Below are positions 7,846 through 18,342 of a stretch of DNA of 64,000 bases, in pieces. The first letter of the stretch is position 1. Each line of letters opens with the position of its first letter. The notes under the pieces were generated by a model. That model was not told the origin of the DNA. It saw only the letters and a list, made by a program, of their open reading frames with translations, and did no database searches. A program made the position numbers and the translations under genes. The DNA comes from Croceibacterium soli (lineage in GTDB: Bacteria > Pseudomonadota > Alphaproteobacteria > Sphingomonadales > Sphingomonadaceae), in NCBI RefSeq assembly GCF_009828065.1, contig NZ_WTYK01000003.1, positions 186,001 through 250,000 on the forward strand, given 5' to 3'.

Positions 7846-8334
7846 TTGGCTGACAACACCGACATTTTCGCGCGCCTGATCGAGGATCATGATCTCCATC
7901 GCGATCTGTTCGCCCAGCTCGGGGACGCCTCCAGCGAAGCCGACCGCACGCGGCTGCTCGAACGCCTTACCAAGGAGTTGAAGGGTCACGCCGCGGCGGA
8001 AGAGCAGGCGCTCTATTCCACCATGTTGCGCAAGCCGGAGACCACCGACGAGACCCGTCATTCGGTCGCCGAGCACAAGGAGATCGAGGACCTGCTCAAC
8101 GATCTCGCCGCGACCGATACCTCTTCCGAGGAGTGGGCCACCAAGTTCGAGCACTTGCGGCACCGCTACACCCACCATATCGACGAGGAAGAAGAGGAAA
8201 ACTTCCCGGACTACACGCAATATCTGGATGAGGACGACCTCACCTACATGCGCTCGGTGTTCGAGCGGCGGAAGCGGGAGGAGAGCAGCCAGGCTGAGGT
8301 TACACCAGAGAAGCTAGAGGAAGCGCAGGAGTAG
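7846..8334 (+). CDS. hemerythrin HHE domain protein
   Basis: Four-helix bundle expected to bind a non-haem di-iron centre, linked in other bacteria to oxygen, nitrosative or redox sensing. Metal-ligand candidates are H in EDHDLHRDLF (about residues 13-17), H50 and E53-54 in KGHAAAEEQAL, H in RHSVAEHKEIEDLL, and H plus acidic residues in RYTHHIDEEEEENF. The start is TTG at 7846 with GGAGG about 9 bases upstream. Length is 162 aa. The C-terminus is polar and charged. The next gene follows 11 bases later. Confidence 0.88.
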   Translation: MADNTDIFARLIEDHDLHRDLFAQLGDASSEADRTRLLERLTKELKGHAAAEEQALYSTMLRKPETTDETRHSVAEHKEIEDLLNDLAATDTSSEEWATKFEHLRHRYTHHIDEEEEENFPDYTQYLDEDDLTYMRSVFERRKREESSQAEVTPEKLEEAQE

Positions 8335-8345
8335 GCATAAGCGCA

Positions 8346-9905
8346 TTGAACGAGGACAGCGGCAGCGAAGACTGGTTCGACGACAGCTCCGTCGAGCCGG
8401 GCGTATGGCGTTACGCGAAGGTCAAGCGCGCCGCCGTGATCGTCGATGCGGCCGATTATTTCGCGCTGATGCAGCAGGCGATGCTCAAGGCCCGCCGGCG
8501 CATCCTGATGATCGGGTGGGACTTCGACACCCGCATCCATCTCGCGATCGGCCGGCGCTGGTGGCAGAAGGCGTGGCGGCGGAAATGCCCGGCGCGGCTG
8601 GGCAGCTTCATCCTGTGGCTGGGCCGGCACCGCCCGAACCTCGACGTCCTGATCCTCAAGTGGAGCTTCGGCACTCTCAAGTTCCTCAAGCGCGGCTCGA
8701 TGCTGCTCGATCTGGTGCGCTGGAAGTCTCACGAGCGGATCCAGTTCAAGTTCGACAACGCCCACCCGGTCGGCTGCAGCCATCACCAGAAGATCGTGGT
8801 GATCGACGATTCGCTGGCGGTGTGCGGCGGCATCGACATGACCAGCGAGCGCTGGGACACGCGCGAGCATGTCGAGCACGATCCGCGCCGCAAGACGCCG
8901 AGCGGGGAGAAATACTGCCCTTGGCACGATGCCACGATGATGCTGGAAGGGGACGTTGCGGAAGCGCTCGGCGAACTCGGGCGCGTGCGCTGGCGGCGCG
9001 CCGGCGGCCGCGAGCTCGGGGAAGTCGAAAGTCCGACCGGGAGCGCGTGGCCGGAAGGACTGCAGGCCCAGTTCAGCGATATCGAAGTCGGTATCTCCCG
9101 TACCCGCGCCGCCTACGACGGTGTCGATGCGGTGAGCGAGATCGAGCAGCTGTTCCTGCTCCACATCGCCCGGGCCAAGCGCTTCATCTATGCAGAAAGC
9201 CAGTATTTCGCCTCGCGCAAAGTCGGCGAGGCGATCGGCAAGCGGCTGCAGGAGGAAGATCCGCCGGAGATCGTCATCGTCCAGCCCTGCCACGCGGAGG
9301 ACTGGATCGAGCAACTTGCGATGGACACCGCCCGGGCGCGGCTGGTCACTTCACTGCGCGAGCTCGACCACAAGGGACGGCTGCATCTGTTCGTGCCTCA
9401 CACCGGCGAAACGCCGATCTACTGCCATGCCAAGATCATGATCGTCGACGACGAGGTCCTGCGGATCGGCTCGGCCAACCTGAACAACCGCTCGCTCGGC
9501 CTCGACAGCGAGTGCGACGTGTTCATCGACTGCGCGCGGCCGGCGAACGGCGATTGCGGGCCGGCCATTCGCGCGCTGCGCCATTCATTGCTGGCCGAGC
9601 ACTGCGGGCTAGAGGAAAGCGAGGTCGGGCCGCTGATCGATCGGCACGGCTCCATGGCGGCGATGATCGCGGAGCACGGGCGCGGCCCCGGCCGATCGCT
9701 GCGGCCGCTGGAGATCGAGAAGCCGAACGGTCTGGAGAAGGAGATCGCCGACAGCGAGACGCTCGATCCGGAGACTCCGGAACAGATGTTCGAGTTCCTC
9801 CAGAGCAGGCGTGGCCTTTTCCGTCGCGGCAGCCTATTGAGCCGCGCGAAAGCGCGACTGCAAAGGAAACGAAGCGTCAATGAGCAGCCTTGTAGGCCCG
9901 GATGA
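8346..9905 (+). CDS. phospholipase D-like protein with two HKD motifs
   Basis: Member of the PLD superfamily, hydrolysing or transferring phosphatidyl groups; the family also includes cardiolipin synthases. The two catalytic motifs are complete: H147-x-K149-x4-D154 (GCSHHQKIVVID) and H361-x-K363-x4-D368 (YCHAKIMIVDD), the second followed by GSANLNNRSLGLDSE. There is no clear membrane segment at the N-terminus, so it resembles the soluble eukaryote-like PLD branch more than Cls synthases. The start is TTG at 8346; a later ATG would cut into the first strand. The 3' end overlaps folE by 26 bases. Confidence 0.9.
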   Translation: MNEDSGSEDWFDDSSVEPGVWRYAKVKRAAVIVDAADYFALMQQAMLKARRRILMIGWDFDTRIHLAIGRRWWQKAWRRKCPARLGSFILWLGRHRPNLDVLILKWSFGTLKFLKRGSMLLDLVRWKSHERIQFKFDNAHPVGCSHHQKIVVIDDSLAVCGGIDMTSERWDTREHVEHDPRRKTPSGEKYCPWHDATMMLEGDVAEALGELGRVRWRRAGGRELGEVESPTGSAWPEGLQAQFSDIEVGISRTRAAYDGVDAVSEIEQLFLLHIARAKRFIYAESQYFASRKVGEAIGKRLQEEDPPEIVIVQPCHAEDWIEQLAMDTARARLVTSLRELDHKGRLHLFVPHTGETPIYCHAKIMIVDDEVLRIGSANLNNRSLGLDSECDVFIDCARPANGDCGPAIRALRHSLLAEHCGLEESEVGPLIDRHGSMAAMIAEHGRGPGRSLRPLEIEKPNGLEKEIADSETLDPETPEQMFEFLQSRRGLFRRGSLLSRAKARLQRKRSVNEQPCRPG

Positions 9906-10488
9906 GGACGATCCGCGCGGTAAGCCCCCGGTGCCCGATGAGGTCCAGGACGCGATCCGCACGTTGATCCGTTGGGCCGGCGACGACCCGGAGCGGGAAG
10001 GTCTTCTCGACACCCCTGCGCGCGTGGGGCGTGCCTGGAAGGAATACTGCCTCGGCTATACCGAGGACCCGGCCATCCACCTGAGCCGCGTGTTCGAGGA
10101 AGTCGGCGGGTACGACGAGATCGTGCTGCTGAAGGACATTCCGTTCCAGAGCCACTGCGAGCACCACATGGCGCCGATCATCGGCAAGGCGGCGATCGCA
10201 TATCTGCCGACCAACCGGGTCGTCGGCATTTCCAAGCTCGCCCGCGTGCTGCACGGCTATGCCCGTCGGCTGCAGATCCAGGAACGCCTCACCGCCGAAG
10301 TGGCGCAGTGTATCTGGGACCATCTGGAGCCGCGCGGCGTTGCCGTGGTGATCGACGCAAACCATTCGTGCATGACCGCGCGCGGCGTGCGCACCCCCGG
10401 GGTGAGCATGGTGACGAGCCGGGTCATGGGCATCTTCCGCAGCGACCATCGTAGCCGCGAGGAAGTCCTGAAGCTGATGGGCTACTGA
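9880..10488 (+). CDS. folE: GTP cyclohydrolase I
   Basis: Converts GTP to 7,8-dihydroneopterin triphosphate, the first step of tetrahydrofolate synthesis. Zinc ligands are visible as C93 and H96 in SHCEHHMAPI and C164 in HSCMTARGV. Other family motifs are GLLDTPARVGRAW, VVGISKLARVL and QERLTAEVA. Length 202 aa is normal. The start codon lies inside the end of the PLD gene, suggesting translational coupling. Confidence 0.97.
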   Translation: MSSLVGPDEDDPRGKPPVPDEVQDAIRTLIRWAGDDPEREGLLDTPARVGRAWKEYCLGYTEDPAIHLSRVFEEVGGYDEIVLLKDIPFQSHCEHHMAPIIGKAAIAYLPTNRVVGISKLARVLHGYARRLQIQERLTAEVAQCIWDHLEPRGVAVVIDANHSCMTARGVRTPGVSMVTSRVMGIFRSDHRSREEVLKLMGY

Positions 10489-10519
10489 TGCCCGACCAAG
10501 GAATACGAGGAATGAAGCA

Positions 10520-11812
10520 ATGAGTTCGCTTCTGGTGCGCGGCGGCCAGCGGCTGACCGGCCGTGTCGAGCCGTCGGCCAACAAGAATGCGGTCCTGCCG
10601 GTGCTCTGCGCCACGCTGCTGACCGATGCCCCCGTGACCCTGCGCAACGTGCCGGAGATCACCGATGTCGAGCGCATCGTCGGCTTCTTCGGCGAACTCG
10701 GGTCCAAGGTCGAATGGGACCGCGCGGCCAAGCTGCTGACGATCGACCATTCGACCGTGCCGGCGGGCGCGAAGGCGACCCTGCCGCAAGCCATGCGCGC
10801 GTCGATCATGATGATCCCCGGCCTGCTCGTCCGCCTGGGCGAGGCCCGGCTGGAGCACGAGGTCAAGGGCTGCACGCTCGGCGCGCGCGAGATCGATCCG
10901 CACGTCGAGGTGTTCAAGGCGTTCGGCGCCGATGTCGAGACCGGCGGCAAGGAGATCGTCTTCCGGCGCCGCCAGGCGGGCGAGGCGGTGCGCATGTGGC
11001 TGGAGTACGCATCCGTCACCACGACCGAGAACTTCATCCTCTGCGCCCTGGCCACGAACGGCACCTCGCAGGTCGTCAACGCCGCGTGCGAGCCGCACGT
11101 CCAGGAACTGTGCGACTTCCTCGAGCTGATGGGCGCCAGGATCGTCGGCAAGGGCACTTCGATGGTCTCGGTCGAGGGCGGCGCGGAGCTCGGTTCGGCC
11201 GACTACACATTCAGCGAAGACTATCACGAGATCGCCACGTTCTTGGCCCTCGCTGCGGTGACCGGCGGCGACATCTCGGTTCGCAACCGCCACCCCGAGC
11301 ACTTCCCCTTGCTCGATCGCACGTTCGCCAAGTTCGGCGCCGAGGTCGAGCACGCCGACGGCTGGTCGCGCCTCGCCGCGCCGGAGCAGCTGGTGGTGCG
11401 CGAGAACTTCACCTCCCACCTGATCACCAAAGTCGAAGCGGCTCCCTGGCCCTATATCCCGGCCGACCTGCTGCCGATCTTCATCGCTCTGGGCGTGAAG
11501 GCCAAAGGCCAGACGATGTTCTGGAACAAGGTCTACGAAGGCGGCCTGACCTGGCACACCGAACTCTCGCTGTTCGGCGCGCACACTCTGCTGTGCGATC
11601 CGCACCGCCTGATCACCTTTGGCGGCGATGCATTGGCGCCGGCCACCGTGACCAGCCCCTACATCATCCGCGTGGCCATCGCGTTGCTGATGGTGGCGAG
11701 CTCGATCAAGGGCGAATCGACGATCCTGGATGCCGACCCGATCCGGCGTGCGCACCCGGGCTTCGTTCGCAACTTCGTCGCCCTTGGTGCCGACGTTCAA
11801 TGGACTGACTAG
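10520..11812 (+). CDS. UDP-N-acetylglucosamine 1-carboxyvinyltransferase (MurA family, divergent)
   Basis: Enolpyruvyl transferase fold; canonical MurA transfers enolpyruvate from PEP to UDP-GlcNAc. K22 and N23 (SANKNAVLP) and the loop cysteine C118 (KGCTLGAREIDPH) are present, and ADLLPIF supplies the Asp of the catalytic set. Several MurA signatures are altered: the usual PGGCxIGxRPxDxH loop reads KGCTLGAREIDPH, and the EPIYENRFxH block reads NKVYEGGLTWHTELSLFGA. This looks like a paralogue with a possibly different acceptor rather than the housekeeping murA. A ribosome site (AGGAATGAAGCA) precedes the ATG. Confidence 0.82.
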   Translation: MSSLLVRGGQRLTGRVEPSANKNAVLPVLCATLLTDAPVTLRNVPEITDVERIVGFFGELGSKVEWDRAAKLLTIDHSTVPAGAKATLPQAMRASIMMIPGLLVRLGEARLEHEVKGCTLGAREIDPHVEVFKAFGADVETGGKEIVFRRRQAGEAVRMWLEYASVTTTENFILCALATNGTSQVVNAACEPHVQELCDFLELMGARIVGKGTSMVSVEGGAELGSADYTFSEDYHEIATFLALAAVTGGDISVRNRHPEHFPLLDRTFAKFGAEVEHADGWSRLAAPEQLVVRENFTSHLITKVEAAPWPYIPADLLPIFIALGVKAKGQTMFWNKVYEGGLTWHTELSLFGAHTLLCDPHRLITFGGDALAPATVTSPYIIRVAIALLMVASSIKGESTILDADPIRRAHPGFVRNFVALGADVQWTD

Positions 11813-11920
11813 CCGACTGTCCCGACATTCGCGCGGGCCGTCGATTGACCGGTCCGCGCGCGGAACATGTCCACTGCTCAACCGCTTGTGTCGCGAAGCC
11901 GAACCAAGAGGAGCTTACGC

Positions 11921-12370
11921 ATGGACAAGTCGCACGACATTACCGTCATCAACACGCTGATCGCCACCACTCTCGACAGCGTGAAGGGTTATCGCGAATC
12001 GGCAGAGGACAGCCAGGTCGCCACTCACGCGCAGTTCTTCCGAGAGATGTCGGAGGAGCGCAGCAGAGTCGCATCCGACCTGCAGGCGCATGTCCGCGCG
12101 CTGGGCGGTGAGCCGGAGATGGAAAGCTCCACCGCCGGCGCGGTGCATCGCACCTGGCTGAACATCAAGGAAGCGGTGACCGGCCAGGACGAAGGCGCGA
12201 TCGTCAACGAGGTCGAGCGCGGCGAGGACTACATCAAGGACAAGTACGAAGTGGCCTTGCGTGACGGCGATCTCTCGCCTGAGACCCGCGGCGTGCTGGA
12301 GAAGTGCATGGAGTCGATCCGCAAGGGACATGACCGCGCCAGCGCCATGAAGCACGCGCTCGCTCACTGA
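11921..12370 (+). CDS. PA2169-type four-helix-bundle protein (DUF2383)
   Basis: A 149-residue ferritin-like bundle with no assigned reaction, common in alphaproteobacteria and often stress-associated. It begins MDKSHDITVINTLIATTLDS, with the helical core GYRESAEDSQ, FFREMSEERSRVASDLQ, GEDYIKDKYEVAL. The ATG at 11921 follows AAGAGGAG by 8 bases; the longer open frame upstream lacks coding character. It is monocistronic between the MurA-like gene and the repeat region. Confidence 0.88.
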   Translation: MDKSHDITVINTLIATTLDSVKGYRESAEDSQVATHAQFFREMSEERSRVASDLQAHVRALGGEPEMESSTAGAVHRTWLNIKEAVTGQDEGAIVNEVERGEDYIKDKYEVALRDGDLSPETRGVLEKCMESIRKGHDRASAMKHALAH

Positions 12371-12390
12371 GGCTGCGTGAAGCGACCCAA

Positions 12391-12634
<244 letters not shown>

Positions 12635-12666
12635 TCTTACGCTTGTTCAGGGGGCGCGTTCGTGCC

Positions 12667-13449
12667 CTAGCGGCTCCGCCAGACGGGTGGGCGCTTTTCG
12701 CGGAAGGCGCGCAGGCCTTCGGCCTTATCCTCGGTGCCGAGCAGACTCAAGAACAGCTCCCGTTCGGCCCGCAAGTGTTCGGAAACAGCGAGCTGTCCGG
12801 CATTCTTGATGCTGGCTTTCGCTGCCGCGAGCGCCAGCGGCGCGCGTGCGGCGAGGGTGGAGGCGAGGTCGAGCGCGGCTTCAAGCGCTCCGCCGGCAGG
12901 CACCACGTCGGCGATCAGCCCGGCCTCGCGGGCTTGAGCTGCGCCGATCGGCTCCCCCGTCAAGACCACGCGCATAGCCAAGGCGCGGCCGACCAGGCGG
13001 GGCAGGATGGCCGTGCCGCCGGCGCCGGGCATGATGCCGAGGTTCGTTTCGGGCAGGCCGATCCTGGCGTCCTCCCCGGCGACGACGATATCGGCGCACA
13101 TCATCAGCTCCGCCCCTGCGCCGAGGCACCAGCCTTCGACTGCGGCGATCAGCGGCTTGCGGAAGTCCCTGATCGCCGCCCAGGCTTTGAAGCGGTCGCT
13201 CTCCACCGGATCGCTCGAACTGGCAGCAGCCAACTCGCCGAGATCCGCCCCCGCGGCGAACACGCTCTCGCTGCCGGTGACGACCGCGACGCGCACTTCA
13301 TCGTCGCCGTCGGCCCGTTGCAGCGCGCCGGCGATTTCCTGCAGCAGCGGCGTGGCCAGGGCATTGCGCTTCTCCGGCCGGTTGAGCCGCAGGAGCACGA
13401 TGCCCGGACCGGGCCGCTCCACGATCAGCAGGGGCGCTTCCTCAGGCAT
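12667..13449 (-). CDS. paaF: enoyl-CoA hydratase, 2,3-dehydroadipyl-CoA hydratase (PaaF-like)
   Basis: Crotonase-fold enzyme predicted to hydrate 2,3-dehydroadipyl-CoA in lower phenylacetate degradation. The oxyanion hole is in FAAGADLGEL and GWCLGAGAELMM, and the catalytic Glu is in LPETNLGIMPGAGGT. Length is 260 aa from the ATG at 13449-13447; the frame stays open upstream but those residues have no family similarity. It overlaps the end of paaE by 8 bases and is last in the minus-strand operon. The PaaF/PaaG assignment rests on GIMPGAGG here versus PDSGG in the gene at 19930. Confidence 0.88.
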   Translation of the reverse strand: MPEEAPLLIVERPGPGIVLLRLNRPEKRNALATPLLQEIAGALQRADGDDEVRVAVVTGSESVFAAGADLGELAAASSSDPVESDRFKAWAAIRDFRKPLIAAVEGWCLGAGAELMMCADIVVAGEDARIGLPETNLGIMPGAGGTAILPRLVGRALAMRVVLTGEPIGAAQAREAGLIADVVPAGGALEAALDLASTLAARAPLALAAAKASIKNAGQLAVSEHLRAERELFLSLLGTEDKAEGLRAFREKRPPVWRSR

Positions 13450-14518
13450 CGTAGTCGAGCTCCACTTCGTCGCTGACCGGCACGGCCTGGCAGGTGAGGA
13501 CATAGCCTTGCTCCACCTCCTGCGGGGAGAGGCCGAAGTTCTGGATCATCCGCACTTCGCCTTTGGTCACTTTGGCGCGGCAGGTCGCGCAGACGCCGGC
13601 CTTGCAGGCGAACGGCGCCGGCAGGCCCGCGGCGCGCGCGTTCTCCAGGATCGTTTCCTTGGCCGGATCGAAGGCGATCCTGCGGCGGCGCCCTTCGATC
13701 GTCAGCATGACCGGCTTGCCCGCTGCGGCCTGCTCCATCGCGCGGGCGGCGGCGACCTGGGCCTCGCTCATCGCGCCGACCGTGAACCGCTCGATCATAA
13801 TCCTGTCGCCGGGCACCCCGGACGAAAGCAGCCCGCTCTCGACCGCGTCCATCATCGGGCCGGGTCCGCAGATGAAGGCCGTGTCGATCTCGGACGGTTC
13901 CACCAGAGTGCCCAGCACCGCGGCGACCTTCTCGCTGTCCAGCCGCCCGTTGAAGATGGCGATCTCGCCTTCTTCCTCCTCGAGGAAGTGGAACACCTGC
14001 AGGCGGCTCATGAACTTGTCCTTCAGCCGGGCGATTTCCTCCAGGAACATCACGCCGGCCGAGGCGCGGTTGCCGTAAAGCAGCACGAACCGGCTGTTCT
14101 CTTCGGTCGCCAGCCCGGTCTTGAGCAGCGAGAGGATCGGCGTGATGCCGGAACCGCCGGCGAACGCGGCGTAAGTGCCGGACTGGTCGGGGCTGAACCG
14201 CCGCGTGAAGCTGCCGTGCGGGGCCATGACGTCGAGCGTCTGCCCGGCGGCCAGGTGCGTGTTCGCCCAGGTGGAGAAGCGGCCGCCGGCGATCTGCTTG
14301 ATCGCGACGCGGAGCTCGTTCTCGTGCGGCGCGGTGCAGATCGAATAGTTGCGGCGGACCTCCTCCCCGTCGATCTGCGCGCGCAGCGTCAGGTGCTGGC
14401 CGGGGGTGAAGCGGAACACTTCGACCAGGTGATCGGGCAGCGCGAAGCGCAGCGACACCGCGTCGGCGGTTTCCCGGCGGACTTCGGCGATCACCAGCGG
14501 ATGGAACTGCGCGGACAT
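13442..14518 (-). CDS. paaE: 1,2-phenylacetyl-CoA epoxidase, reductase subunit E
   Basis: Passes electrons from NADPH to the PaaAC di-iron oxygenase. Order: an FAD-binding ferredoxin-reductase domain (RRNYSICTAPHE about residue 60), an NAD(P)-binding domain (FAGGSGITPILSLL; FICGPGPMMDAVE) and a C-terminal plant-type 2Fe-2S ferredoxin with Cys spaced CKAGVCATC and a fourth in LTCQA. Length is 358 aa. The ATG at 14518 is chosen; a TTG one codon upstream is possible. It starts 3 bases after paaD ends and overlaps paaF. Confidence 0.95.
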   Translation of the reverse strand: MSAQFHPLVIAEVRRETADAVSLRFALPDHLVEVFRFTPGQHLTLRAQIDGEEVRRNYSICTAPHENELRVAIKQIAGGRFSTWANTHLAAGQTLDVMAPHGSFTRRFSPDQSGTYAAFAGGSGITPILSLLKTGLATEENSRFVLLYGNRASAGVMFLEEIARLKDKFMSRLQVFHFLEEEEGEIAIFNGRLDSEKVAAVLGTLVEPSEIDTAFICGPGPMMDAVESGLLSSGVPGDRIMIERFTVGAMSEAQVAAARAMEQAAAGKPVMLTIEGRRRRIAFDPAKETILENARAAGLPAPFACKAGVCATCRAKVTKGEVRMIQNFGLSPQEVEQGYVLTCQAVPVSDEVELDYDA

Positions 14519-14521
14519 CAA

Positions 14522-15007
14522 TCAGTGGCACTTGAAGTAGTCGAACGGCTCGCTGCACGATCCGCATTGCCACAGCGCTTTGCACGGGGTCGAGCCGAAG
14601 CGGCTCACCTCGCGCGTTTCGGTCGAACCGCAGCGCGGGCAGGCCACCGCCTCCTGCCGGGCTCCCGGAGGGGCGATGCCGTAGGCGCGCAGCTTCTCCC
14701 GCCCCGCGTCGGTGATCATGTCGGTCGACCACGGCGGCGAGAGGACTGTTTCGAGGATCACGTCGGAGTAGCCGGCTTCGTCGAGCGCGGCCCGCACGGA
14801 TTGCTGGATCACCAGCGTCGCGGGACAGCCGGTATAAGTCGGCGTGATCCGTACGACGACCCGCCCGTCTTCGGCGCAGGCCACTTCGCGGACGATCCCG
14901 AGATCGACCAGGGAGACCACCGGCAGTTCCGGATCCGGCACTTGCTCCAGGACCGTGCGGATGCGCTGGAGCAGGTCCGGCTGCAGATCTTGGGCGGTGC
15001 CGACCAT
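14522..15007 (-). CDS. paaD: 1,2-phenylacetyl-CoA epoxidase subunit D (MIP18-type maturation factor)
   Basis: Needed for the phenylacetyl-CoA epoxidase complex, probably in metal or Fe-S assembly. The N-terminal MIP18/DUF59 domain contains DPELPVVSLVDLGIV and TPTYTGCPA. The C-terminal zinc-ribbon has Cys pairs CPRCGS and CGSCSEPFDYFKCH. Length is 161 aa. It lies between paaC and paaE with almost no spacing. Confidence 0.94.
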   Translation of the reverse strand: MVGTAQDLQPDLLQRIRTVLEQVPDPELPVVSLVDLGIVREVACAEDGRVVVRITPTYTGCPATLVIQQSVRAALDEAGYSDVILETVLSPPWSTDMITDAGREKLRAYGIAPPGARQEAVACPRCGSTETREVSRFGSTPCKALWQCGSCSEPFDYFKCH

Positions 15008-15014
15008 CTCTCAC

Positions 15015-15767
15015 CTACCAGCGCGCGTCGGGATAGGCGCGGGCCAGCACCTGCATTTCCGCCAGCATTCGGGAAAGCTCCTCGCCGTGCCTGCCTCGCC
15101 TGCCGCCGGAAAGCGGCCACTGGCTTGGCTTCACTTCCAGGGTCGCGCGTTCCACCACTTCGGTCATCCGCCGGTCGAATTCGCCGCGCAGCGCGCGGCG
15201 GTCGGCGGCGATGCCCGACGAGGCAAGCTCCGTCTCAAGCGCGTCCAGCTCGAACATCTCGTCGACGAAGCGCCAGAACCAGTCGAGCCCTTCCTCCATC
15301 CGGCGGTGGCTTTCATCCGTGCCGTCGCCCAAGCGGATCACCCAGTCGCTCGACAGCTCGACATGATAGCGGACCTCCTTCACCGCCTTGGCGGCAATCT
15401 CCGCGATCCGCGTGTCGCTGGAAGCGGTGAGGGCTTCGAGCAGCAGCTCCCGGTGCAGCGAGAACAGGAACTGCCGCGCCATGGTCTGGGCGAAGTCGCC
15501 GTTCGGCTGCTCCACCAGCAGGCAATTGCGGAACTCGGCGGCATCGCGGTGATAGGCCAGCGCGTCCTCGTCCCGCCCTTTGCCCTCGATCTCCCCGGCA
15601 TAGGCCAGGAAGAGCTGGGCCTGGCCGAGCAGGTCGAGCCCCATGTTGGCGATACTCAGGTCGACCTCGACCGAGGGAGCGCGGCCGCACCATTCGCACA
15701 GGCGCTGCGCCAGGATCAGGCTGTCGTCGCCGAGGCGCTGGAGGTATTCGAACAGCGGGTCTGCCAT
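15015..15767 (-). CDS. paaC: 1,2-phenylacetyl-CoA epoxidase, structural subunit C
   Basis: Non-catalytic ferritin-like partner of PaaA, required for the stable oxygenase. Family stretches include LRLGDDSLILAQRLCEWCGRAP-type helix 1 (about residues 8-28), DLSIANMGLDLLGQA and KAVKEVRYHVELSSDWVIRLGDGT. The start ATG at 15767 shares its A with the paaB stop (TGATG). Length 250 aa is typical. A longer upstream open frame is only the out-of-frame shadow of paaB. Confidence 0.95.
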   Translation of the reverse strand: MADPLFEYLQRLGDDSLILAQRLCEWCGRAPSVEVDLSIANMGLDLLGQAQLFLAYAGEIEGKGRDEDALAYHRDAAEFRNCLLVEQPNGDFAQTMARQFLFSLHRELLLEALTASSDTRIAEIAAKAVKEVRYHVELSSDWVIRLGDGTDESHRRMEEGLDWFWRFVDEMFELDALETELASSGIAADRRALRGEFDRRMTEVVERATLEVKPSQWPLSGGRRGRHGEELSRMLAEMQVLARAYPDARW

Positions 15768-16051
15768 CACATGTGCTTCACGGCGTCGGGCAGATCGTAG
15801 AACGTCGGGTGGCGGTAGATCTTGCTTTCCGCCGGCTCGAACATCTCCGCCGAGCGGTCGGGATCGGACGCGGTGATGTCGTTCGACCGCACGACCCAGA
15901 GGCTCACGCCCTCCATCCGCCTGGTGTAGGTGTCGCGGGCATGGCGAACGGCCATCTCCGCATCGGGCGCATGGACCGATCCGACATGCCGGTGCTCGAG
16001 CCCGCCGCGGGGGCGGACGAAAACTTCCCACAAAGGCCAGTCCCTGCTCAT
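15767..16051 (-). CDS. paaB: 1,2-phenylacetyl-CoA epoxidase subunit B
   Basis: Small subunit of the PaaABCE complex. It begins MSRDWPLWEVFVRPRGGLEH, the family hallmark, followed by VGSVHAPDAEMAVRHARDTYTRR and SLWVV. Length is 94 aa. The ATG at 16051 gives the canonical N-terminus. It lies 19 bases after paaA and shares one base with paaC. Confidence 0.96.
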   Translation of the reverse strand: MSRDWPLWEVFVRPRGGLEHRHVGSVHAPDAEMAVRHARDTYTRRMEGVSLWVVRSNDITASDPDRSAEMFEPAESKIYRHPTFYDLPDAVKHM

Positions 16052-16070
16052 CCGGTCGGGCTCCTGCTGT

Positions 16071-17069
16071 TCACGCGGCGAGGCTGCGCTGCGCCTGTTT
16101 CGCTTCGTAGGCATCGGCGGCCTCGCGCACCCAGGCGCCCTGGTCCCACGCGTCGCGCCGGGCCTTCAGGCGCTCCTTCGCGAGAGGGCCGTCGCCGCGC
16201 ACGACGGCGTAGAATTCGGCCCAGTCGATCTCGCCGAAATCGTAGTGGCCGCGTTCCTCGTTCCACGTGAGGTCGGGGTCCGGCACCTTGAGACCGAGCA
16301 GTTCCGCCTGCGGCACGGTGGCGTCGACGAACCTCTGGCGCAGCTCGTCGTTCGTCTCTCGCTTGATGCGCCAGCGCATCGAACGGGCGGTGTTCGGGCT
16401 CTGGTCGTCGGGCGGGCCGAACATCATCAGGCTGGGCCACCACCAGCGGCCCAGCGCGTCCTGCGCCATCGCCTTCTGCTCCGGCGTGCCGTTCACGAGC
16501 TGGAGCAGGAGGTCGAAGCCCTGCCGCTGGTGGAAGCTTTCTTCCTTGCAGATGCGGACCATTGCCCGGGCATAAGGGCCGTAGCTCGTCCGCTGCAGCG
16601 GGACCTGGTTCATGATCGCCGCGCCGTCGACCAGCCAGCCGATCGCGCCAATGTCCGCCCAGGTGAGCGTAGGATAGTTGAAGATGGTCGAGTACTTCGC
16701 CTTGCCGCTGTGCAGGGCCTCGATCATCTCCTGCCGGCTCGTGCCGAGGGTTTCGGCGGCGCAGTAGAGGTAGAGGCCGTGGCCCGCCTCGTCCTGGATC
16801 TTCGCCAGCAGAATCGCCTTGCGGGCTAGGCTGGGCGCGCGGGTCAGCCAGTTGCCTTCAGGCAGCATGCCGACGATCTCGCTGTGCGCATGCTGCGAGA
16901 TCTGCCGCACCAGCGTCTTGCGGTAGGCTTCCGGCATCCAGTCGTTCGGCTCGATGAATTCGTCCGCCGCGACCCGCTCTTCGAACCGGGCGACCTTCGC
17001 CGGGTCTTCTGCGTCGTTCTGCGCAAGGCCCGCGTCAGCCGCCTTCTTGTCCATCTCGGTCGTGTACAT
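16071..17069 (-). CDS. paaA: 1,2-phenylacetyl-CoA epoxidase, catalytic subunit A
   Basis: Di-iron oxygenase that epoxidises the aromatic ring of phenylacetyl-CoA. Iron-ligand ExxH motifs are in [13 protein letters not shown] and [14 protein letters not shown], with the other Glu residues in the surrounding helices. The ATG at 17069-17067 (MYTTEMDKK) follows GGAGAC by 5-8 bases. Length is 332 aa. It is first of the tightly packed paaABCDE-paaF run, downstream of a palindrome at 17101-17115. Confidence 0.96.
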   Translation of the reverse strand: MYTTEMDKKAADAGLAQNDAEDPAKVARFEERVAADEFIEPNDWMPEAYRKTLVRQISQHAHSEIVGMLPEGNWLTRAPSLARKAILLAKIQDEAGHGLYLYCAAETLGTSRQEMIEALHSGKAKYSTIFNYPTLTWADIGAIGWLVDGAAIMNQVPLQRTSYGPYARAMVRICKEESFHQRQGFDLLLQLVNGTPEQKAMAQDALGRWWWPSLMMFGPPDDQSPNTARSMRWRIKRETNDELRQRFVDATVPQAELLGLKVPDPDLTWNEERGHYDFGEIDWAEFYAVVRGDGPLAKERLKARRDAWDQGAWVREAADAYEAKQAQRSLAA

Positions 17070-17100
17070 GGCACGTCTCCAGTAAGTACTAATATCATTC

Positions 17101-17115
17101 ACCGACCGGACGGTC
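17101..17115. promoter_or_regulatory. putative operator upstream of paaA
   Basis: ACCGACCGGACGGTC contains a perfect palindrome GACCG-GA-CGGTC (17104-17115). It lies 32 bases before the paaA start, in the 73-bp gap after the thiolase gene. The form is typical of TetR-family operators such as those of PaaR regulators. A one-mismatch relative occurs between paaH and paaG. The regulator gene itself is not in the window. Confidence 0.6.
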
Positions 17116-17142
17116 AATGAAATACCGAGCCGCGGCGCTGCC

Positions 17143-18334
<1,192 letters not shown>

Positions 18335-18342
<8 letters not shown>

